DNA of 19,085 nt from NCBI GenBank assembly GCA_003450555.1, contig DMFQ01000243.1, positions 3,760-22,844 of the forward strand, given 5' to 3'. Below, in pieces: positions 14,253 through 19,085 of this stretch (position 1 is the stretch's first letter; each line of letters opens with the position of its first letter). Below the pieces are notes generated by a model that had not been told where the DNA came from, did not search any database, and saw only the letters and a program-made list of their open reading frames with translations. A program made the translations under genes and the position numbers. The DNA is from Ktedonobacter sp. GTDB lineage: Bacteria; Chloroflexota; Ktedonobacteria; Ktedonobacterales; Ktedonobacteraceae.

Positions 14253-15530
14253 TCAGTCACCTTTGAGCAACTCGCCGAAGCGCTCTGCCTGATACGTGTC
14301 ATCTGGTCCAATGATGGCCAAGCGACGCCATGCGGGCGCAAAGCAGAACTGTGCCACGCGCTGAATATCTTGTGAGGTGACAGCATCAACAAGAGCTACC
14401 ATCTCGTCAATATCTATGATTTTGTTACGCAGGCTTTCCTGGCCGCCGAGCCATGAAGCTACCTGTTGTGTGCCTTCTAAGCCGAGAAGAAAGCCCCCTC
14501 GTACATACGCTTTAACGCGGTCAAGTTCGTCTGCTGGTACCGGGTTTTCACAGAGTTGATTGAGTTCGTGTATGATGGCTCGTACGGCCGATTCGGTCTG
14601 TGAGGGATCTACGCCAGCGCTGATTACCATGCTGCCTGTGTCAGAATAACTATTAAAGTAACTCCCAATGTCATAAGCCAGACCCTGTTCCTCTCGAATG
14701 GATTGAAAGAGCCTGGAACTCATACCATCACCTAAAATAGCATTGATTAACAATATTGGATAATAATCGGGAGAGGAGTAGGAGGCTCCTAGCGTTGCCA
14801 GACAGACATTAGTCTGTTCGGTCTCTTTGCGAATCATTGCTATCGGCAGCGTATCTCGCGGCGGAAGGCTCTCTTTCCAGCGCGGGTGAGCGCGCGGTTC
14901 CCAATCGCTAAAAATGCGTTCCGCCTCTTTGATAACCTGCTCATGGTCTATATTTCCTGCGACGCTAATGGTGAGCGAACCAGGTCGATAGTGTTCATCC
15001 ATGTAGTCCAGCATCTGCTGGCGCTCGATTTGTGTTACAGTCTCAACAAAACCAGCATCATCGCGCCCCAGCGGCAGGCTGGGCCACATCACTTCGTCGA
15101 TCAGCAGGTTAGCCCATTCCTGAGGGTCGTCGCGGGTGGAGCTTAGTTCTTCGACGATGACACCGCGTTCTTTCTCGATCTCGGTGGGATCGAAGAGAGG
15201 GTAGCGGATCATATCGGCCATAACATTCATGACGATAGGCAACTGCTCTCCGGGGACACGTGCAGTGTAACTGGTGATTTCCTTGCCGGTACTTCCGTTA
15301 AAAACGCCGCCAACGCCCTCAATGGCCTCGGATATGAGGCGGGCAGTGGGATAATGGCGGGAGCCTTTAAAGAGCATATGTTCAATGAAGTGCGATATCC
15401 CCGCGATCGAGTCTGCTTCATAACGAGAACCAACGGTGAGGAAGAAACCGATGCTTGCCGAGCGCATGCCAGGCATCTGTGCCGTGAGCACGCGCAGGCC
15501 ATTATGTAAGGTTGTTCGCTTGTAATTCAT
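14253..15530 (-). CDS. M16-family zinc metallopeptidase (insulinase/MPP-like)
   Basis: A protein of 425 aa if it starts at 15530 (MNYKRTTLHNGLRV, where family members usually begin). In-frame ATGs at 15566 and 15620 are possible, but none of the three has a well-placed ribosome site, so the start is uncertain. The zinc motif HFIEH (H47, E50, H51) is intact, with the third ligand in ERGVIVEE (E127), 76 residues on, as in active members. The second, inactive M16 domain contains GDGMSSRLFQSIREEQGLAY, the usual peptide-binding R/Y segment. It probably degrades peptides or processes a protein; no signal peptide is visible with the 15530 start. First gene of the minus-strand operon M16-TPR-LC7-ndk. 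Confidence 0.92.
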   Translation of the reverse strand: MNYKRTTLHNGLRVLTAQMPGMRSASIGFFLTVGSRYEADSIAGISHFIEHMLFKGSRHYPTARLISEAIEGVGGVFNGSTGKEITSYTARVPGEQLPIVMNVMADMIRYPLFDPTEIEKERGVIVEELSSTRDDPQEWANLLIDEVMWPSLPLGRDDAGFVETVTQIERQQMLDYMDEHYRPGSLTISVAGNIDHEQVIKEAERIFSDWEPRAHPRWKESLPPRDTLPIAMIRKETEQTNVCLATLGASYSSPDYYPILLINAILGDGMSSRLFQSIREEQGLAYDIGSYFNSYSDTGSMVISAGVDPSQTESAVRAIIHELNQLCENPVPADELDRVKAYVRGGFLLGLEGTQQVASWLGGQESLRNKIIDIDEMVALVDAVTSQDIQRVAQFCFAPAWRRLAIIGPDDTYQAERFGELLKGD

Positions 15531-15702
15531 CCAACTACTTGGCGTGGCTTTCTCTGCATAGATCATGTATGTGAAAGAATACCACTTCTCCTCGTGTTTC
15601 CAGATAAAACATATAGACATTAAGAGATGAACGGAATAGACAGCTATTTTTCTGCATACAGAAATGCGGTATCATAGACAATTAAGTCGTATATCCCACA
15701 GT

Positions 15703-15731
15703 ATTATAGACGGTTTAAGCTCGTGTCGCAA
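15703..15731 (-). promoter_or_regulatory. Sigma-70-type promoter for the M16-TPR-LC7-ndk operon
   Basis: On the minus strand TTGCGA (15726-15731), a 17-bp spacer and a consensus TATAAT (15703-15708). This is the best complete -35/-10 pair in the window. The transcript would start near 15696, giving a leader of about 165 nt if translation starts at 15530. Confidence 0.7.
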
Positions 15732-15791
15732 CAGAATTGTAGAAGAATAGGAGGAAAAATAGCCAATTTGGATACTATGGAGACCTTTTCA

Positions 15792-15843
15792 GGCAAAAGC
15801 CCTTGCAAAAGATAGATGATCACCATCTCGCAAGGGTTTTGCC
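15792..15843 (-). terminator. Long imperfect hairpin after the zinc-ribbon gene
   Basis: Arms 15792-15806 and 15830-15843 pair over 14 bp with one bulged G. The loop contains a second small stem (AGATG/CATCT). It lies 26 bp past the zinc-ribbon stop and 61 bp before the -35 of the M16 operon, so it probably separates the two units. No T tract follows. Confidence 0.6.
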
Positions 15844-15868
15844 GGTAAGGTATAGGTATACGGGCTGT

Positions 15869-16822
15869 TCACAAACCAATATCGTTGGCGATCTCACCCA
15901 GGCCACCCAGTAGACCTTCATTGCGATGGTGTTCTTCGCCATAGTACCCGTCATTGCGGCCACCTTCAAGCCCATGTAAGAGCATTTCGCCGCCCATCAG
16001 TGCGGCCGCGCCACCCAAAGCGCCTATAGCATACTTTCCACCGTCACCTTGCATAAAGCCGCCGAGTCCTCCCTGTTGGCCTTGAGCAGGGACGTTAGCT
16101 GGCGTTGGGACAACTCCTGAGAGGCTGGTATGGCAACTGACGCAGTTTGTTGACCCCATTGGGGCCATAGCCATACAGACGGGGCAGTGTAAAGCCATGG
16201 GTTGCTGGCCCATCATCGGTTGTGGTTGATAGCCTGGCATCTGACCCTGTTGATACTGCTGGGCATATTGAGGTTGTTGTGGATATGGCGGCTGAGCATT
16301 GGGCTGTGGAGCATACTGTGGCTGCCCATACGTTGCTGTGTATGGCTGCTGCGGGGGATATTGTCCAGGCGACGGAGTATAGTTGGCCTGTGTTGCCACA
16401 GCAGGAGCGCCGAGTGGGCTGCCGCAACTGGCACAGAAACGGACGCCAGGAGCATTCTTTTGTCCACAGTTAGTACAGAAAGCGCTTGCAGGAGCTACTA
16501 CAGGCGTTTGCAGGTTTTGTCCGCAACTGCTGCAGAAGGCGTTATTCGCGGGCACTTCTGCCTGGCATGCGGGACAGTGACGGGTAAGCGGTTGTGATGG
16601 TGCCGGTGTAGCTGTTAAAACTTGTGGACTTAGTGATGAGCCACAATGATTACAGAACGCTGATCCTGGATTTACTGTTTCATTGCAGCGTGGGCACGTG
16701 TTACTCGACGGCATGGTCTGGTTGTTCGGAGTGGGAATAACTGTGGGCTGTACAGGCGTTCCGCACTGCTGACAAAACTTTTTGCCAGTAACATCGTAAC
16801 CACAAGATGTACAAGTTGCCAT
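15869..16822 (-). CDS. Protein with five zinc ribbons and a Pro/Gln/Tyr-rich linker
   Basis: A 317-aa protein. Five CX2C...CX2C zinc ribbons are visible: C4/C7-C17/C20, C43/C46-C57/C60, C83/C86-C97/C100, C116/C119-C130/C133 and C213/C216-C227/C230. The first four are tandem; a linker rich in Pro, Gln and Tyr (about 145-210) separates the fifth. A Gly-rich hydrophobic stretch (about 251-289, GALGGAAALMGG) and an Asn/Gly/His/Glu tail follow. Tandem ribbons of this kind usually bind protein or nucleic acid structurally, and no enzymatic domain is present. It might associate with membranes through the Gly-rich stretch. AAGGAGAG lies about 10 nt before the ATG. Flanking hairpins and its own promoter suggest a single-gene transcript. 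Confidence 0.82.
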   Translation of the reverse strand: MATCTSCGYDVTGKKFCQQCGTPVQPTVIPTPNNQTMPSSNTCPRCNETVNPGSAFCNHCGSSLSPQVLTATPAPSQPLTRHCPACQAEVPANNAFCSSCGQNLQTPVVAPASAFCTNCGQKNAPGVRFCASCGSPLGAPAVATQANYTPSPGQYPPQQPYTATYGQPQYAPQPNAQPPYPQQPQYAQQYQQGQMPGYQPQPMMGQQPMALHCPVCMAMAPMGSTNCVSCHTSLSGVVPTPANVPAQGQQGGLGGFMQGDGGKYAIGALGGAAALMGGEMLLHGLEGGRNDGYYGEEHHRNEGLLGGLGEIANDIGL

Positions 16823-16893
16823 GAGTCTCGACTCTCCTTGTATAAGTTAAGAATGAAAAAATCTTTCGTTACTACTCTTAAGTTCTTTGTTGA

Positions 16894-16902
16894 AGTTTAG
16901 CA
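16894..16902 (-). promoter_or_regulatory. Extended -10 promoter candidate (TGCTAAACT) for the zinc-ribbon gene
   Basis: TGC plus TAAACT on the minus strand, about 72 bp before the ATG at 16822, with no convincing -35. It would give a leader of about 65 nt. Confidence 0.4.
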
Positions 16903-16956
16903 TAGATTCCTGGATTAGTCGAGATGTATGGCACAAAAAAACGGGGTGTATGAATC

Positions 16957-16985
16957 TTCAGGGCGACTGTGATGGCCGCCCTGAA
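16957..16985 (-). terminator. Terminator hairpin of the sigma factor gene
   Basis: A perfect 9-bp stem, TTCAGGGCG (16957-16965) with CGCCCTGAA (16977-16985), 15 bp past the sigma stop. On the minus strand a run of seven T follows, but about 15 nt further on (complement of 16935-16941), so termination may be imperfect. Confidence 0.65.
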
Positions 16986-16999
16986 CAGTGGAGGTGTAA

Positions 17000-18130
17000 C
17001 TAGACGCATTCTCGTAAGGAGACATTACCGCTGATGCCGCGCAATTTCATAAGTGCCACTACTTCGAGCTGGCGTACGCGCTCGCGTGAGATGCCTAATT
17101 CTTTACCCACTTCGAGCAATGTGCGGCTACGTCCATCGCCAATGCCATAACGAAGTGTGATGACCGAGCGCTCACGCGGGGTGAGCAGGGCAAGCGCGCG
17201 ATGCAATTCTTCTCCCAGCAAGTGTTGAGAGGCTGTTTCAGCGGGTGCAGGCGTTGTGCTATCTTCCAGTGTGTCGGCCAAAGAATAACGAGCCTCGTCA
17301 TCGACAGGTGCGTCGAGAGAGACTGGTTGCTCGATGACTCCGAGCAAATCCATGACCTCGTCTACAGCGAGATTACAAGCCTCGGCTATTTGCTCTGGCA
17401 GAGGATCAAGGCCATTCTCCTGCGAGAGTTGTGACGCGACTCGACGTACTTTACGCAATCGTGTTGCCACGTGCTCGGGCAGGTGAATGAGCCTGGATTG
17501 CTCACCCGCGGCACGGCTCACTGCCTGACGAATCCACCAGGTGGCATAGGTGCCAAAATGGCAACCGCGCTGGTAATCAAACTTCTCAGCGGCACGCATC
17601 AAGCCAAGGTTACCCTCCTGAATAAGGTCAATGAGGGGAACACCAGTACTTGTATAGCGACGCGCGATAGCTATAACGAGTCGAAGATTGGATTCAATGA
17701 GCTTACGCCGCGCCAGTTCGTCACCAGCCGCAGCGCGTTTCGCCAGGTCGATCTCTTCGGCGTGGGTAAGTAGCCCATGACCACGTATGTCACGCAGGTA
17801 GCTCTGAAAAGCATCTTCAGCTCCTGATGCCTGGCGTACGGTGGTTCCAAGAGGACGACGAATGCGAATTGTTCCCTCGTCCAGGACATCAATTTCATTG
17901 CTTTCGTCGATATCTGCATCATCAGAAAGTAATGTGCCACTTCCCTCTTCTGGAGGAGAAAGCAACTCAGTAAGTGGTTCCGTAATACGCCTTGGCACGT
18001 CTTTGGCGAAAGTTGTTCCAAGTTCCATTTCAAAATCTTGAGAAATGGGGGTAGGAAACATTGACGCAGCCGTAGTACGAGATGTCAGTATAGTCCTTTG
18101 GACGTTGCTGACAGGATGAACAATAGCCAT
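17000..18130 (-). CDS. Alternative RpoD-like sigma-70 factor (group 2/3)
   Basis: A 376-aa sigma factor. After an acidic, poorly conserved N-terminus (1-100) come region 1.2 ([20 protein letters not shown], 107-126), region 2 ([45 protein letters not shown], 148-207), region 3 (about 220-275) and region 4 with its helix-turn-helix ([20 protein letters not shown], 337-356). In region 2.3-2.4 it reads [10 protein letters not shown] where housekeeping factors have FSTYATWW, and [11 protein letters not shown] replaces the usual R-x-IR-[IV]PVH. It also lacks the large region 1.1 and nonconserved domain of a primary factor, so it is most likely an alternative factor. The ribosome site AGGGAG is about 11 nt before the ATG and sits in a small TCCC/GGGA hairpin. 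Confidence 0.93.
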   Translation of the reverse strand: MAIVHPVSNVQRTILTSRTTAASMFPTPISQDFEMELGTTFAKDVPRRITEPLTELLSPPEEGSGTLLSDDADIDESNEIDVLDEGTIRIRRPLGTTVRQASGAEDAFQSYLRDIRGHGLLTHAEEIDLAKRAAAGDELARRKLIESNLRLVIAIARRYTSTGVPLIDLIQEGNLGLMRAAEKFDYQRGCHFGTYATWWIRQAVSRAAGEQSRLIHLPEHVATRLRKVRRVASQLSQENGLDPLPEQIAEACNLAVDEVMDLLGVIEQPVSLDAPVDDEARYSLADTLEDSTTPAPAETASQHLLGEELHRALALLTPRERSVITLRYGIGDGRSRTLLEVGKELGISRERVRQLEVVALMKLRGISGNVSLRECV

Positions 18131-18253
18131 AATTCCACGCTCCCTTTGGGAAACTTGCCGACAAAATCAGCTGCCGGACTCCGCCTGGCCTCGTGGTCAG
18201 CACTTACAAGCCGACTGGTGCTGTTAGTGAACGTATCCATTCTTTAGCTAACT

Positions 18254-18262
18254 TTTATATCA
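18254..18262 (-). promoter_or_regulatory. Extended -10 promoter candidate (TGATATAAA) for the sigma factor gene
   Basis: TGA plus TATAAA on the minus strand with a weak -35. The transcript would start near 18247, leaving a leader of about 115 nt that contains the stems CAGCAC/GTGCTG (18198-18203 and 18218-18223) and CGGACTCCG (18175-18183). A second -10 (TATAAT, 18346-18351) is possible further upstream. Confidence 0.4.
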
Positions 18263-18296
18263 ATTGTATTTTAAAAGAATAGCGTGAAACATCACA

Positions 18297-18335
18297 TCAG
18301 GTAATTACCTTAAATCAAGTCAGGTTCTAACCTTA
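18297..18335. promoter_or_regulatory. Two tandem palindromic operator candidates, TCAGGT-N4-ACCTTA
   Basis: Copy 1 is 18297-18312 (centre AATT, so AGGTAATTACCT is a perfect 12-bp palindrome); copy 2 is 18320-18335 (centre TCTA). The twelve outer bases are identical in both and the centre-to-centre distance is 23 bp, a little over two helix turns. They lie 35-75 bp upstream of the probable -10 of the sigma gene, or just downstream of the alternative one. This fits binding by two dimers of one regulator. The rest of the 413-bp gene-free stretch 18131-18543 holds the sigma leader, these sites and the inverted repeat at 18451-18530. Confidence 0.6.
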
Positions 18336-18450
18336 TCTTCATTTGATTATAAAAGTTAACCTATTGAGCAGATACAACGACGCCTGTGTTTGGGTCATGC
18401 CTGTTCATATCAGACAGGACGCTGCCACCTCACCAACTCCATGAAAAAGG

Positions 18451-18530
18451 TAGCCTCTATGTATATATACGTATTTACGTTAACAAACGACTATATTTTC
18501 GAGAGTCAGAATTACGACGACCAGAGGCTA
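18451..18530. repeat. Inverted repeat with long AT-rich loop, past the DUF2171-like gene
   Basis: TAGCCTCT (18451-18458) and AGAGGCTA (18523-18530) are exact reverse complements separated by 64 bp of AT-rich DNA (including GTATATATAC). It begins 13 bp past the stop of the minus-strand gene and might help end its transcript. An 8-bp match over this distance is weak evidence. Confidence 0.3.
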
Positions 18531-18543
18531 TCAAGCGGGTATT

Positions 18544-18879
18544 TCAGGTCCGATCAGGATTGTCTTCGTCGAAAGGATCAGCGACACCATGCCCTCTATC
18601 ATAAAAAAGCTGCGTAGGATCACCTTTGTGCTCTTCGAAATCAGGTCGTTTCTCCCATTCCAGTTGTTTGGCGTCATCAGCTGTCATGGAAAGCTGTACC
18701 CGGTCGCTTTCGACCGCTGCGATAGCGCTGTAGGGAATGTAGCGATCCTTGGGGAAGAAGAAGCCTTTATGTACGAGAAAAGAATCTGGATAGACTTCTG
18801 CTATGTGTCCTAAGTTCTGATTGTCTATAGAATAGACTTCCAAGTGTGGATGCAGATCGTGTTGGCTCCAGGCTGGCAT
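18544..18879 (-). CDS. DUF2171/PRC-barrel-like small protein
   Basis: A 111-aa protein from the ATG at 18879, which has GGGAGAG 10 nt upstream. A GTG at 18927 would add 16 residues (KLIKATIYTWESEND) and has no good ribosome site. The core (about 13-75) has the beta-rich PRC/DUF2171 pattern: HLEVYSIDNQNLGHIAEVY, DSFLVHKG, then RYIPYSAIAAVESDRVQLSM. Such domains are found in small stress or surface-associated proteins, and no enzymatic activity is known for them. The tail (about 80-111) is acidic and probably disordered. It is followed by the gene-free region upstream of the sigma factor gene, on the same strand. The sequence from 18880 to the window end holds its leader and no other gene I can support. 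Confidence 0.75.
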   Translation of the reverse strand: MPAWSQHDLHPHLEVYSIDNQNLGHIAEVYPDSFLVHKGFFFPKDRYIPYSAIAAVESDRVQLSMTADDAKQLEWEKRPDFEEHKGDPTQLFYDRGHGVADPFDEDNPDRT

Positions 18880-19085
18880 ATCGTTTTCACTCTCCCAGGT
18901 GTATATAGTCGCTTTAATCAATTTCACGTACTTTTGGCTTGAGAAGTTTCAAGGGGTATTTCTTTCAGCGCCGAGAGGAGAGAAATAAGCTAATTTGGGG
19001 ATATTGAGGTGTAGAGACTTACAAATCGCGACTGAGGAGTGCCTCTGCATCTCTATTGACAGATCGATGTAGAAGCTTGTATAGT

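Noticed and set aside
4076..15726. 12-mer TTAAGCTCGTGT present at 4076-4087 and 15715-15726, both near promoters
   Set aside because: Several 12-mer matches are expected by chance in 19 kb, and it sits in different places relative to the two promoters and on opposite transcription sense.
15768..15815. Fifteen-codon frame after AGGAGG on the plus strand
   Set aside because: Too short, it runs into a hairpin, and spacing from the purine box is too long.
18403..18424. Small hairpin CCTGT/ACAGG upstream of the sigma gene
   Set aside because: Only a 5-bp stem with a 9-nt loop, not distinguishable from chance.
18386..18617. Two small plus-strand frames upstream of and overlapping the DUF2171-like gene
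   Set aside because: No ribosome site or domain, and their ends lie antisense to a better-supported gene.

Overview
The window reads as a piece of a bacterial chromosome, most likely from a large-genome Chloroflexota of the Ktedonobacteria type. This is inferred from the gene content: a zinc-ribbon/Pro-Gln protein, a TPR plus roadblock/LC7 pair, BON/PRC-type and DUF2171-like stress proteins, an extra RpoD-like sigma factor and soil-type glycosidases. The GC content is moderate and TTG starts are frequent. No rRNA, tRNA, transposase, integrase or CRISPR array was seen.

Layout, left to right. (1) 1-2528: three 29-bp tandem repeats lead into an 802-aa iron-sulfur flavoprotein (NuoG-like 2Fe-2S, GltD-like flavin core, three 4Fe-4S motifs), closed by a perfect 18-bp hairpin. 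(2) 2602-5513: a divergent carbohydrate pair, a secreted GH5 cellulase-type enzyme (minus) and a cytoplasmic GH1 beta-glucosidase (plus), with a dyad between them. (3) 5716-9211: three plus-strand genes with their own leaders or terminators: a polytopic membrane protein ending in a coiled coil and HAMP-like segment, a BON-domain protein, and a Gly-rich disordered hydrophilin-like protein. (4) 9214-10419: a CPBP-family membrane protease (minus) and a small Cys-rich protein (plus), fired from divergent extended -10 promoters. (5) 10504-15530 (minus): a compact operon of M16 metallopeptidase, giant TPR/disordered protein, roadblock/LC7 protein and nucleoside diphosphate kinase, with gaps of 16-23 bp and a clear terminator after ndk. 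(6) 15869-18927 (minus): a five-zinc-ribbon protein, an alternative sigma-70 factor with paired palindromes upstream, and a DUF2171/PRC-like protein.

How the genes may work together. The GH5/GH1 pair fits stepwise beta-glucan use: GH5 cuts outside the cell and GH1 finishes imported oligosaccharides. The M16-TPR-LC7-NDK operon is the least explained unit and the best candidate for an undescribed system: a scaffold with TPR ends and a long disordered middle, a small LC7 dimerisation module and a nucleotide-supplying kinase, transcribed together. The sigma factor, with two copies of TCAGGT-N4-ACCTTA just upstream of its probable promoter, is the best regulatory lead. Many promoters here share an extended -10 (TGN-TANANT type) with a weak -35.
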